Shown here piece by piece: positions 55,158 to 63,095 of a stretch of 64,000 bases of DNA. Positions within the stretch are counted from its first letter, which is position 1; every line of letters begins with the position of its first letter. Source of the stretch: Psychrobacter immobilis (GTDB lineage Bacteria > Pseudomonadota > Gammaproteobacteria > Pseudomonadales > Moraxellaceae); the NCBI RefSeq assembly GCF_904846225.1, contig NZ_CAJGZJ010000005.1, positions 155,676 through 219,675 of the forward strand. Direction: 5' to 3'. Under the pieces are notes generated by a model. The model did not search any database. It saw only the letters and a program-made list of their open reading frames with translations, and was not told the DNA's origin. Position numbers and translations under genes: made by a program.

Positions 55158-55236
55158 CGGTATGGTCAACTGAAAGAAAGGGATTAAAGGGTTGCTTCAA
55201 GTTCAAGCAACTATTCAACTACCATAAGCCGCGCAC

Positions 55237-55272
55237 AAAAAAGTCCAAAAACGATGGTTTTTGGACTTTTTT
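55237..55272. terminator. Bidirectional terminator between rrf2 gene and permease gene
   Basis: AAAAAAGTCCAAAAAC and GTTTTTGGACTTTTTT pair around GATG, with a T-run on each strand. Very similar to the terminator at 53616. Confidence 0.9.
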
Positions 55273-55304
55273 ATTAAGGACATGTGAAGGAGTAATGAGC
55301 TTAA

Positions 55305-56630
55305 TTAATTCAGCGCGTGCTTTGCTTGGTAGCGGCTATAGTAATAAATCGCTAAGCCGGGTATGTATAATAGCAATGACAATAATAAATTATCAACGCC
55401 TGCCGCATAAATTAGCCAAACACCATAAACACTGGCGCCAAGCCCAATGGCTTTAATATGCCAGCGCTCAGATTGTGCAAATGAGACTTTGACCAAATAC
55501 GCGCCCACCAAAAAGTAAGGAATCAAGATCATGGAGGTGGAGATAATGACTAAGGTGTTATAACCTTCGCCCGTCCAAAAAATCATCAATAAGCAAAATT
55601 GAACGGTCAAGCTGGTGAGCATCAGCGATGCAGTTGGCGTGCCTTGCTCGTTTTGTTTGGTAAAAATACGTGGAAAAGCATCGTATTTGGCAGCGGTGTA
55701 AGGCACTTCAGCAGAGTAGAGAATCCAGCTCAAATAAGACGCCAGTACCGAAACGACTAGCCCAATACTAATGACCCATTTGCCCATACTGCCCGTCATT
55801 TGCGCCATGATGCCTGCCATTGAGGGATTGCTCAACGCAGCCACATCAACGCGGCTCATCACTCCAAGTGATAATAGCGTGATAGCAATATAGAGTACCA
55901 GCGCAAAAATCACACCGATATACGTGGCGCGACCAATATCAGAACGCTTTTTTGCGCGCTGCGACAAGACAATCGCACCTTCGATACCAGTAAATACCCA
56001 TAAGGTAATTAGCATCGTCCCTTTTACTTGCTCCATAAAGGGCGCTTCTAATGTGGTGCCTGCGCGGTCAGCGTTAAAGGTTTGTATATCAAAGGCATAA
56101 TAGGCAAAAACAATAAAAGCAATGAGCGGTAAGCTTTTGGCCAAGGTGGCAAGCAGATTAATAAAAGCGGCTTGTTTGACGCCGCGCAGTACCAAATAAT
56201 GCACCAACCATAAAATAGCAGATTCGCCCACCAGCGCCCATAAGGTATTGCCGTCACCGAAAACAATGCTACTCGGCGTATCGACAAAACTGCCCAATGC
56301 CGCAAAAGCCACGACCAAATAGCCTACCACGCCAATAGTGGCGCACAGCCAATAACCCCATGCCGAAAAAAATCCTGCCAAATCGCCAAACCCTGTTTTG
56401 GCATAAGTATAAATGCCGCCATCCAGCTCAGGCTTGAGACGCGACAAGTGCAAAAAGCAGCCTGCGAGGAACAAAATACCCACGCCTGTGATCAGCCATG
56501 CGGTGATGATGGCATCCACGCCAGCGACTTCTGCCATGTTTTGTGGCAAGCTAAAAATGCCTGCACCGACCATCGAGCTGAACACGATGGCGGTGAGCAT
56601 GGTTAGCCCAATTTTTTGTCCATTTTGCAT
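55305..56630 (-). CDS. APC-superfamily amino acid permease (basic amino acid/polyamine antiporter type)
   Basis: A 441-residue permease with about 12 helices. The family start AIVFSSMVGAGIFSLPQN and KPELDGGIYTYAKTGFGDLAGFFSAWGYWL are typical of the APA (ArcD/AdiC-like) branch, which exchanges basic amino acids or agmatine. It directly follows mmuM with a 10-nt gap, which in other bacteria is the partner of an S-methylmethionine permease; that substrate is therefore possible but not typical for this branch. Confidence 0.85.
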   Translation of the reverse strand: MQNGQKIGLTMLTAIVFSSMVGAGIFSLPQNMAEVAGVDAIITAWLITGVGILFLAGCFLHLSRLKPELDGGIYTYAKTGFGDLAGFFSAWGYWLCATIGVVGYLVVAFAALGSFVDTPSSIVFGDGNTLWALVGESAILWLVHYLVLRGVKQAAFINLLATLAKSLPLIAFIVFAYYAFDIQTFNADRAGTTLEAPFMEQVKGTMLITLWVFTGIEGAIVLSQRAKKRSDIGRATYIGVIFALVLYIAITLLSLGVMSRVDVAALSNPSMAGIMAQMTGSMGKWVISIGLVVSVLASYLSWILYSAEVPYTAAKYDAFPRIFTKQNEQGTPTASLMLTSLTVQFCLLMIFWTGEGYNTLVIISTSMILIPYFLVGAYLVKVSFAQSERWHIKAIGLGASVYGVWLIYAAGVDNLLLSLLLYIPGLAIYYYSRYQAKHALN

Positions 56631-56640
56631 GGTGCTATCT

Positions 56641-57597
56641 CTATTTTGTCAAAGTATCTGTTTTCGAAGTATCTGTTGTCAAAGTATCTGTGAAATGCTG
56701 ACTTAATTCCTGAATATGCTCAGGACCAATACCGCAGCAGCCGCCGATCAGAGATGCGCCTTGCGTTTGCCATTTTTGTGCCCAGACCAAATAAGCGGGC
56801 GGTGTCAAATCGTCACGCACTTCATCGAGTCCATCATTTGCCGTGGCATCTTTGGTTTGTGGTGGAAAGGCATTGGCATACGCACCAAGCTTGATATGCG
56901 TTGCATCTTTTTCTTGCAAAGTACTTTTTGCGACATCAAGCGCCTGCTCAATGACTTCTGGCTGACAGCAGTTAAACAGTATTGCCTCGATATTTAAATC
57001 CGCCAACGTGGCGACGGCTTGTTGTACGGTTTCGCCTGAACGTAGGCGCGGTACATCGAGATGTTCGCTGTCTTCTAAGGTGAATGACACCCAAAGCGGC
57101 TTATTATCGGCATCTAGCGTGTTTAATAGTTCGCGGATGGCAACGGCTTCAGCAATCAAGCTTTGGGTTTCTGCCAACCAAAAATCCACATGTGGTGCTA
57201 AACCATTAATAAGTGGGGTTGCGATTTCTTCAACATGCTCAGCATCAAACAAGTCAGCGCGATAGGAACCAAATAGCGGCGGAATAGAACCTGCTACTTT
57301 GGTCGCTGTGCCTTCTAATTCAACTGCTGCACGTGCCATCTCGCCTGCTGATGCTGCCAAACCTTGCGCTTGCTCAGCAAAACGCTCTGCGCCAATATGA
57401 AAGGGTACGAGCGCGTAGCTATTGGTGGTGATGACCGCCGCACCACTTCGAATGAAGTCGCGGTGTACATCGCGGACGATCTCAGGCGCTTCTATCATCG
57501 CCAGTGCCGACCACTCAGGTTGGCGAAACGGTGCGCCGCGCTTGGCTAATTCTCGCCCTAGACCGCCATCAAGAATCGTGATTGATGTAGTTGACAT
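56641..57597 (-). CDS. mmuM: Homocysteine S-methyltransferase
   Basis: A 318-residue enzyme transferring methyl from S-methylmethionine to homocysteine. ILDGGLGRELAKRGAPF is at the start, FNCCQPEV near residue 220 and GGCCGIGPEHI near 290 give the zinc cysteines. AGAGGT lies 8 nt before the ATG. The last ~15 residues (FTDTLTTDTSKTDTLTK) come from 15-bp tandem repeats and are not conserved. It forms an operon with the amino acid permease. Confidence 0.9.
   Translation of the reverse strand: MSTTSITILDGGLGRELAKRGAPFRQPEWSALAMIEAPEIVRDVHRDFIRSGAAVITTNSYALVPFHIGAERFAEQAQGLAASAGEMARAAVELEGTATKVAGSIPPLFGSYRADLFDAEHVEEIATPLINGLAPHVDFWLAETQSLIAEAVAIRELLNTLDADNKPLWVSFTLEDSEHLDVPRLRSGETVQQAVATLADLNIEAILFNCCQPEVIEQALDVAKSTLQEKDATHIKLGAYANAFPPQTKDATANDGLDEVRDDLTPPAYLVWAQKWQTQGASLIGGCCGIGPEHIQELSQHFTDTLTTDTSKTDTLTK
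56651..56695. repeat. Three 15-bp tandem repeats at the mmuM 3' end
   Basis: Units AAAGTATCTGTTTTC, GAAGTATCTGTTGTC and AAAGTATCTGTGAAA (plus strand) extend the C-terminus in frame. The 15-bp period is the same as in NIS synthetase 3. Confidence 0.7.
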
Positions 57598-58089
57598 AAT
57601 AAATACCTCTTTGCTGTGAATAGTTGAGTCTATAAGGCTCTATTTTGAGCCATAAAATTATTTCGAGGGGCGAAATACTAGGCGTAATGGTAAACAGATG
57701 CAACCAAAAATTTGGTAGGGTTGACATGTTTTACCTTGAAATTATTTATGCCGATAGATAATGACCGAATACGACCGACAGACTCCATTGCTAGAAGCCA
57801 ATTTGATCGATAACATTCGCATAGTATTTCTGTGATTTTGGAGTATTTTATTTGGCAAATACAAAGAGTTCTAAGGAAGATTTATATCAGTAGTGCGTGA
57901 TAATATTTAACCTTATTTTATTTAGGATTAACTATAGTGATTGATATCAGTTACTTGGCCATAAAGGAATATCAGCGTTACTTTTGCTTAACAACTACAC
58001 ACGCAGTGGGCGTTGACAGCCCAACATTAATCTAGGCATGATGCTAGAGAACACCTCTCGTTTTACCATGATAATCCAAGGAAAATGAT
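57598..58089. other. Intergenic region with partial repeat copy E
   Basis: No gene is supported. Right half of the dispersed repeat (see 57871-57937); the rest is AT-rich promoter-type sequence between mmuM (minus) and the dehydrogenase gene (plus). No riboswitch fold was recognised by eye. Confidence 0.5.
57871..57937 (+). repeat. Dispersed MITE-like repeat, copy E (right half only)
   Basis: TATATCAGTAGTGCGTGATA, then TTATTTAGGATTAACTATAG, matches the right end of the other copies. The left half is absent, suggesting decay. Confidence 0.55.
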
Positions 58090-59154
58090 ATGAAAGCAGC
58101 ACGTTTTTATGACAAAGGTGATATTCGTATTGAAGATATTCCAGAGCCAACCGTTGCGCCAGGTACAGTCGGTATTGACGTCGCATGGTGCGGTATCTGT
58201 GGGACGGATTTGCATGAGTTTATGGAAGGGCCTATTTTTATTCCTCCTTGCGGTCATCCGCATCCCATCTCGGGAGAGTCCGCGCCCATCACGATGGGGC
58301 ATGAGTTCTCAGGTGTGGTTTACGAAGTAGGTGAGGGTGTCGATGATATCGAAGTCGGTCAGCATGTGGTGGTTGAGCCTTATATTATTGCTGATGATGT
58401 CTCCACTGCCGAAGGAGAAAACTATCATTTATCAAAGGATATGAACTTTATCGGTTTGGGCGGACGTGGCGGCGGCTTGTCAGAAAAAATCGCCGTCGAA
58501 CGCCGCTGGGTACACCCCATCTCCAATGACATTCCATTAGATCAAGCAGCTTTGATTGAGCCGTTGTCGGTGGGCTATCACGCTTTTGTGCGTAGTGGCG
58601 CGCAGGCAGGTGATATTGCTTTGGTCGGCGGCGGTGGCCCTATTGGTTTATTGTTATCCTCGGTACTCAAAGCCAAAGGTTTGACTGTCATCTTGACTGA
58701 GCTGAGTGCCAAACGCAAAGAAAAAGCCAAAGACAGCGGCGTTGCGGATTATATCTTAGACCCTACGGAAGTAGATTTGAACGCAGAAGTGATGAAAATC
58801 ACGGACAATCGCGGTGTGGACGTGGCGTTCGAATGTACCAGTGTCAATGCAGTACTCGACTCGCTCGTTGAGCTGACCAAACCTGCTGGCGTAGTGGTGA
58901 TTGTGTCTATCTGGAGTCATCCTGCCTCGATCAGCGTCCACAGCGTGGTAATGAAAGAGCTGGATATTCGCGGCACTATTGGCTATGTCAACAATCACAA
59001 AGACACCATCAAATTGGTCGAAGACGGTTTGGTCAATCTCGAACCTTTCATCACTCAGCGTATTGCGTTGGATGATTTGATTTCAAAAGGGTTTGAAACG
59101 CTGATTCACAACAACGAATCTGCGGTAAAAATCATTGTGAATCCAAATTTATAA
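58090..59154 (+). CDS. Zn-dependent alcohol dehydrogenase, 2,3-butanediol dehydrogenase-like
   Basis: A 354-residue medium-chain dehydrogenase. Catalytic zinc ligands appear as Cys in WCGICGTDLHEF, His-Glu in MGHEFSG and Glu in ALIEPLSVGYH. NAD motif ALVGGGGPIGLLLS is mid-protein. The structural-zinc Cys quartet is missing, as in Bacillus-type BdhA. It probably interconverts acetoin and 2,3-butanediol, but other diols are possible. A terminator follows. Confidence 0.85.
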   Translation: MKAARFYDKGDIRIEDIPEPTVAPGTVGIDVAWCGICGTDLHEFMEGPIFIPPCGHPHPISGESAPITMGHEFSGVVYEVGEGVDDIEVGQHVVVEPYIIADDVSTAEGENYHLSKDMNFIGLGGRGGGLSEKIAVERRWVHPISNDIPLDQAALIEPLSVGYHAFVRSGAQAGDIALVGGGGPIGLLLSSVLKAKGLTVILTELSAKRKEKAKDSGVADYILDPTEVDLNAEVMKITDNRGVDVAFECTSVNAVLDSLVELTKPAGVVVIVSIWSHPASISVHSVVMKELDIRGTIGYVNNHKDTIKLVEDGLVNLEPFITQRIALDDLISKGFETLIHNNESAVKIIVNPNL

Positions 59155-59222
59155 ACGATATTTTTGAATAAATTTGCTTTGCAAAGTAGTAGACAGTTAT
59201 AAAAACTAATAGTCATCATAAC

Positions 59223-59258
59223 CAAAAGCGTCAACCTATCGAGTTGGCGCTTTTTTTT
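59223..59258 (+). terminator. Rho-independent terminator after dehydrogenase gene
   Basis: GCGTCAAC and GTTGGCGC pair (one G-T wobble), extended by AAAA/TTTT, then an eight-T run. It marks the border with the cassette-like region. Confidence 0.9.
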
Positions 59259-59348
59259 GAGTGTAAGTTTTTTTTGGAACACGTATATCGTGAAAGCGGA
59301 TAAATGCTATAGTCAATAATAGTTGTGCTTTTCGCCCGTTATTTGGAC

Positions 59349-59355
59349 GTTATAC
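59349..59355 (+). other. attC R'-like core site before VOC gene
   Basis: TTTGGACGTTATACC resembles the 3' end of integron attC sites (core GTTATAC, one mismatch from GTTRRRY). It lies 15 bp before the VOC start, where a cassette boundary is expected. Confidence 0.35.
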
Positions 59356-59369
59356 CTTTAGGAGGATTC

Positions 59370-59789
59370 GTGTCTACAATTGAACATTTAAATATCACTG
59401 TCCCAAATATAGATGAAGCAATTAAATTCATTCAAATCGTTGCGCCTGATTTTAAGGTAAGAAAGGATGTAAAATCTTTGACTAGCTATCGTTGGGCACA
59501 TATCGGCAATGATGATTGTTATTTTGCGCTTCAAGAGCCTCATTTAGGTTCTGAACCAGAAAGCCCTTGGAAATCATATAAGAATTATGGTGTCAATCAT
59601 ATCGCAATCGTTGTTGATGATCTCTTAAAAGTCGAAAGCGATTTGGTGAAATTTGGTTACAAGCGCAGTATTGATACTCCTATAGAGAAGCATCGTAAAA
59701 GGTTGTATTTCTTTGATGATTTTGGATTTGAGTGGGAGTTGGTTGAGTACAGCTCTCAAGAGCCAGCCGAGAAATATTTGTACGAATAA
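59370..59789 (+). CDS. VOC-family (glyoxalase-like) protein
   Basis: A 139-residue protein with two vicinal-oxygen-chelate modules: IEHLNITVPNIDEAIKFI and GVNHIAIVVDDLLKVESDLV, with a C-terminal FFDDFGFEWELVEY carrying the acidic ligand. I chose GTG at 59370 because AGGAGG is just upstream (4 nt); a TTG 45 nt upstream adds a nonconserved stretch. Substrate unknown. It is the first gene of the cassette-like region and a family common in integron cassettes. Confidence 0.8.
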   Translation: MSTIEHLNITVPNIDEAIKFIQIVAPDFKVRKDVKSLTSYRWAHIGNDDCYFALQEPHLGSEPESPWKSYKNYGVNHIAIVVDDLLKVESDLVKFGYKRSIDTPIEKHRKRLYFFDDFGFEWELVEYSSQEPAEKYLYE

Positions 59790-59790
59790 A

Positions 59791-59890
59791 GTTATAACAA
59801 GCACTTTAAACGGTGGTAGCCTTGATCTTTAAGTAAGTAGCGCCTTAGCCCAACAAGCGATGATGCAATACAAACAGCGCGTCGCATAAA
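59791..59890 (+). other. attC-like site after VOC gene (left core only)
   Basis: TATAACAAGCACTTTAAACG directly after the VOC stop resembles the left end of Vibrio-type attC repeats (TATAACAA). The right core is not clearly visible, so the outer limit is a guess. Confidence 0.4.
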
Positions 59891-59927
59891 TAATAAAATT
59901 TTAGGTTACTTTCAACACGGAGTTCAA

Positions 59928-60395
59928 ATGTCAGAGTATTTTGCCAAAATCAACTGGGTTAGAGATAGCAGTGAAAGTTACGTTGATAACAAATATAGCC
60001 GAGGGCACGAATGGATATTTGATGGTGGCGTCATCATTCAAGCCTCATCTTCTCCTCACGTGGTTCCCTTGCCGTATTCTGTTGAGGCAAATGTCGATCC
60101 TGAAGAAGCTTTTGTTGCCTCTCTTTCTAGTTGCCACATGCTATTCTTTTTATCTATCGCCGCAAAAAGAAAATATGTAATTGATTCATATGTAGACAAT
60201 GCTGTGGGTACTATGGAAAAAGACAGCGACGGTAAAATTTCAATGACTAAAGTGATCCTGAAACCGCATGTTAAATTCTCAGGTGATAAACAGCCGACCA
60301 TGGAACAACTTGAAAAAATGCATCATCAAGCGCATGAGCAATGCTTTATCGCTAACTCGGTGAAAACTGAAATTTTTACGGAAATCGTAGTCTAA
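59928..60395 (+). CDS. OsmC-family peroxide-reducing protein
   Basis: A 155-residue OsmC/Ohr-like protein. VPLPYSVEANVDPEEAFVAS with LSSCHMLFFLSIAA holds the first catalytic Cys, and the second is in HEQCFIANSV. These thiol pairs reduce organic peroxides. GGAG lies 6 nt before the ATG. A partial second copy of its 3' end lies at 61207. Confidence 0.87.
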   Translation: MSEYFAKINWVRDSSESYVDNKYSRGHEWIFDGGVIIQASSSPHVVPLPYSVEANVDPEEAFVASLSSCHMLFFLSIAAKRKYVIDSYVDNAVGTMEKDSDGKISMTKVILKPHVKFSGDKQPTMEQLEKMHHQAHEQCFIANSVKTEIFTEIVV

Positions 60396-60525
60396 CAAGC
60401 TTTTAAATAAAGATAAATAACAGTTGGTATTCCACTCGCTGCTATTACAGAAGCTATTCTTGCGACACTGCATTTTAAAATATGGTTCAGATATAAAAAT
60501 GCCTTACAGGTTATGGCAATTAGAC
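60390..60525 (+). other. attC-like site after osmC gene
   Basis: GTCTAAC (60390-60396) fits the L core RYYYAAC and overlaps the osmC stop, as is usual in cassettes. ATTAGAC (60519-60525) is the expected complementary right core but for one base. The 136-bp length lies in the known attC range. Confidence 0.45.
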
Positions 60526-60581
60526 GTAATACCGTTGGTGAACAAAACATTATATTTTTAATTGAATGTCGAGTTAAAATC

Positions 60582-61055
60582 ATGAATGAAAGAAGTAAAT
60601 CATATCTACAACAATATTTGAGTACGCTGCCAGATGAAGTTGCATCAAAATACACCTCATTTAGCGCAGATTATTTCTGTGCTGATGAATACAATGCAAA
60701 TGTGTGTGCTGATTTGATATTGCATGGTGAAAAGCGAGCATCTTGTAGTTTAGAGCTTTGGTACAGTGAACAAGGCGAGAAGATGCCAGAGGTTGGTCAT
60801 CTTCTAGTTGTAACAAATTGGAATGGAGACCCGATCTGTATTACAGAAATAACCTCAGTATCAAAGTGCAAGTACGGTGCAGTTACGGCTGAATTCGCGG
60901 CTTTAGAGGGTGAGGGAGACAAGACTTTAGCATGGTGGAGAAAGGCTCATTGGGATTTCTTTTCAAAGGAGTGTGAAGAACTCAATATTAGTCCATCGGA
61001 AGATATGTTACTTGTCTTAGAGCAATTCAAAACTGTATACCCGCAAAAAGTATAA
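60582..61055 (+). CDS. ASCH-domain protein
   Basis: A 157-residue ASCH (PUA-like, possibly RNA-binding) domain protein. LILHGEKRASCSLELWYS, GHLLVVTNWNGDPICITEI and FAALEGEGDKTLAWWRKAHWDFF are characteristic. The ATG at 60582 is more likely than 60513, which would lie inside the attC-like site. ASCH genes are frequent in integron cassettes. Function in the cell is unknown. A fragment of it is repeated at 61100. Confidence 0.82.
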   Translation: MNERSKSYLQQYLSTLPDEVASKYTSFSADYFCADEYNANVCADLILHGEKRASCSLELWYSEQGEKMPEVGHLLVVTNWNGDPICITEITSVSKCKYGAVTAEFAALEGEGDKTLAWWRKAHWDFFSKECEELNISPSEDMLLVLEQFKTVYPQKV

Positions 61056-61070
61056 CAAACCATTCAAGCA
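61051..61070 (+). other. attC-like left core after ASCH gene
   Basis: TATAACAAACCATTCAAGCA overlaps the ASCH stop and looks like a Vibrio-type attC left end. The rest of the site is lost, replaced by the rearranged fragments that follow. Confidence 0.5.
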
Positions 61071-61099
61071 GACTCTCGACATCTAGTATTTTTGGTATG

Positions 61100-61181
61100 C
61101 GCTGATTTGATATTGCGTGGTGAAAAGCGAGCATCCTGTAGTTTAGAGCTTTGGTACAGTGAACATAGGCAAGATGCTGCC
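61100..61181 (+). pseudogene. ASCH gene fragment (partial duplicate)
   Basis: Matches 60708-60788 with only a handful of differences until the last ~15 bp, where small indels break the frame. It has no start or stop. Confidence 0.85.
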
Positions 61182-61206
61182 GTAACTGAAATCAGCTGTT
61201 CCATTG

Positions 61207-61322
61207 TCAGGCGATAAACAGCCGACAATGGAACAACTGGAAAAAATGCATTATCAATCGCATGAGCAATGTTTTATCGCTAACTCGGTGAAAACTGAAA
61301 TTATTACGGAGATTGTGGTTTA
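61207..61322 (+). pseudogene. osmC gene 3' fragment (partial duplicate)
   Basis: Matches 60279-60394 with few differences, keeps the frame and ends in a stop, but lacks the first ~117 codons. The second catalytic Cys (HEQCFIANS) is kept, the first is absent. Confidence 0.88.
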
Positions 61323-61390
61323 ATGTAGGCGACTTCATTGACTTCTTTATGTGTATCAAGACCGATAAAAAATATGCTATGTTTATTCAT
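61323..61390 (-). mobile_element. IS110-family transposase, truncated N-terminus
   Basis: On the minus strand an ATG at 61390 opens MNKHSIFFIGLDTHKEVNEV, with the IGLDTHKE motif containing the first Asp of the IS110 DEDD catalytic set. Only ~22 residues remain before the osmC fragment. No transposase remainder is present nearby. Confidence 0.75.
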
Positions 61391-61533
61391 GTTAGCCTCT
61401 GCGGTTTAGTTGCTTGACAAACTAATTATAGTTCTGGCTTTGAACTAAGCTAACCCATGGAAGCGGAGGCTAAAACCGTGTGGGAGTCATTATGTCTATG
61501 CTTTCGACTTAAACCAACTAGCGAGGGGCAATA

Positions 61534-62247
61534 ATGAAAAACTATAATTACGATGAGTTTTCTAGTAATACTTATGATTTAGATAATTTCTATGGACCTG
61601 CGGTTGGTGATAAAGCCCCAAATTTCTCATTATCCAATATAGCTGGTGAAATCGTAAATTTATTGGATTTTACAGGAGATTTTCTGGTGCTTGAGCTTGG
61701 AAGTATCACTTGTCCATTATTTCAAGGTAGGCGAGAAGGTATGAGTGATTTAGTTGGCTTATTTCCAAGTGTTAACTTCTCTGTGCTATATGTAAGAGAG
61801 GCACATCCTGGAAGTAATATTCCATCACACAAGTCAATTGAAGGAAAAATTGGCTGTGCGAAAAAATTAAATAAAGATGGGGAGAAAAGAGGCATCCTTA
61901 TTGATGAAATAAACGGCAGCGCTCATAATGGTTATGGTGGTTATCCCAATGCTGTTTTTATCGTTAATAAAAATCAATGTGTAGTATATAGAAGCGACTG
62001 GAATAGTGTGCCTGCTACCAAAGCAGCATTGACGAGACTTTTAAGTGGAAAGCCAGCTAATAATAAAAGTTATTTTTTGCCAGTTAAGCCAAGTATTGCG
62101 ATTAAAACATTGAGGAGAAGCGGCAAAGGTGCAGCTAAGGATTTTTTTAAAGGATTACCTACTTTAATATGGAAAAATGTCATCAAAAGAAATGTATCGC
62201 TTTTTCTCAATGTAGAAACAATCACCCCGCCTGATGCAAAGTGTTAA
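61534..62247 (+). CDS. Deiodinase-like / thioredoxin-fold protein (Cys form)
   Basis: A 237-residue protein. A thioredoxin-like fold begins VGDKAPNFSLSNIAG, typical of AhpC/TSA proteins, but the catalytic segment LELGSITCPLFQ and the later YVREAHPGSN match the iodothyronine deiodinase family (GSxTxPxF and YIxEAH), with Cys in place of selenocysteine. The last ~45 residues are Lys-rich and unlike either family. GAGGGG lies 6 nt before the ATG. No deiodinase activity is claimed; bacterial members may be peroxiredoxin-like. Confidence 0.75.
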   Translation: MKNYNYDEFSSNTYDLDNFYGPAVGDKAPNFSLSNIAGEIVNLLDFTGDFLVLELGSITCPLFQGRREGMSDLVGLFPSVNFSVLYVREAHPGSNIPSHKSIEGKIGCAKKLNKDGEKRGILIDEINGSAHNGYGGYPNAVFIVNKNQCVVYRSDWNSVPATKAALTRLLSGKPANNKSYFLPVKPSIAIKTLRRSGKGAAKDFFKGLPTLIWKNVIKRNVSLFLNVETITPPDAKC

Positions 62248-62250
62248 AAA

Positions 62251-62318
62251 ATCTAACAGGTTGCTGGATCGGAAAAACTACTCGCTCGCGCTCGTATTTT
62301 CCGCTAGCAAGCCGTTGA
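62251..62318 (+). other. attC-like hairpin after deiodinase-like gene
   Basis: ATCTAAC (62251-62257) fits the L core. CGGAAAA (62270-62276) and TTTTCCG (62297-62303) pair exactly. Outside them AACAGGTTGCT and AGCAAGCCGTT pair with single unpaired bases, as in attC extrahelical bases. The right core GTTGATA departs from GTTRRRY. Confidence 0.5.
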
Positions 62319-62342
62319 TAAGCCACCTCAAAGGAGAGTCCG

Positions 62343-62981
62343 TTGTACCAGTTATATTATTATCCACTAAATGCTAGTATGGCACCGCATTTCGTGCTTG
62401 AGGCATTGAAAGTAGATTTTGAGTTAATATTGGTTGATAGAAAAAGCAATGCTCAAAAATCTGATGATTACTTAGCTTTAAACCCGTCAGGAAGAATTCC
62501 AACTTTAATTTATGACGATTTAGTGCTCTTTGAAAGCCCTGCTATTTGCATTCACCTTGCCGAGTCGAATCCATCATCAAATCTCATCCCGAATATTGAT
62601 TCTAAAACTAGGCCTATATTCTTTCAGTGGATGATGTATTTAACAAACACAGTTCAAGCTGAATTAATGATTCATTTTTATCCAGAAAAACATACAACTC
62701 ATTCAGATGTAGTCTCTGATATTGCAAAAACACAAGAACAAAGAATAACTGATATGTTTCAAATTATAGATAATGACTTAAAAAATAAAGACTTTTTAAT
62801 TGGTAATATGCTGACTGTTTGTGACTTTTTCTTGTTTATGTTGGCTATATGGGCTGATGAATTTAAAAAACCACCTTTAGCATTTGATAATCTATCTAAG
62901 TATCTTCGTAACTTAGCCAAACATGAAGCAATTATTTCTGTTTGTAAAAAGGAAAAACTAAGCTTGTTAGACTATCAGTAA
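62343..62981 (+). CDS. Glutathione S-transferase
   Basis: A 212-residue GST. The N-terminal thioredoxin-like domain starts YQLYYYPLNASMAPHFVLEAL and has NPSGRIPTLIYDD and ESPAICIHLAE, the cis-Pro and gamma-glutamyl sites. A helical C-domain follows with LIGNMLTVCDFFLFML. The start is TTG at 62343, with GGAG 7 nt upstream; no ATG fits better. Likely glutathione conjugation or peroxidase activity. Confidence 0.87.
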   Translation: MYQLYYYPLNASMAPHFVLEALKVDFELILVDRKSNAQKSDDYLALNPSGRIPTLIYDDLVLFESPAICIHLAESNPSSNLIPNIDSKTRPIFFQWMMYLTNTVQAELMIHFYPEKHTTHSDVVSDIAKTQEQRITDMFQIIDNDLKNKDFLIGNMLTVCDFFLFMLAIWADEFKKPPLAFDNLSKYLRNLAKHEAIISVCKKEKLSLLDYQ

Positions 62982-63079
62982 GTTGCTCATAGCCAGTGAC
63001 TCAAAAGGACAAATAACAGTTAGTTTTTTGTTCCTCAGCCATTTATCCTAGCCAACAATTTTTTACCTCTTAATTAGGC

Positions 63080-63086
63080 GTTAAAT
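63080..63086 (+). other. attC R' core before HAD gene
   Basis: TTAGGCGTTAAATGG contains GTTAAAT, an exact match to the attC right core GTTRRRY in its usual TTAGGC context, 10 bp before the next gene. The left arm after the GST stop is not clear. Confidence 0.55.
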
Positions 63087-63095
63087 GGAACCAGT

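Larger units (their letters stand above)
61056..61533. other. Rearranged gap: scrambled gene fragments and IS110 remnant
   Basis: No intact gene. It contains a fragment of the ASCH gene, then a fragment of osmC, then a truncated IS110-type transposase start on the minus strand, then its upstream region with an inverted repeat TTAGCCTC (61392) / GAGGCTAA (61466). Confidence 0.75.

Noticed and set aside
57598..58089. Riboswitch upstream of mmuM
   Set aside because: No SAM-type or other recognisable pairing pattern could be traced by eye; only the half repeat copy is supported.
60513..60581. Longer start for the ASCH gene
   Set aside because: The extension lies within the attC-like site after osmC and adds residues unlike ASCH proteins; ATG 60582 is preferred.
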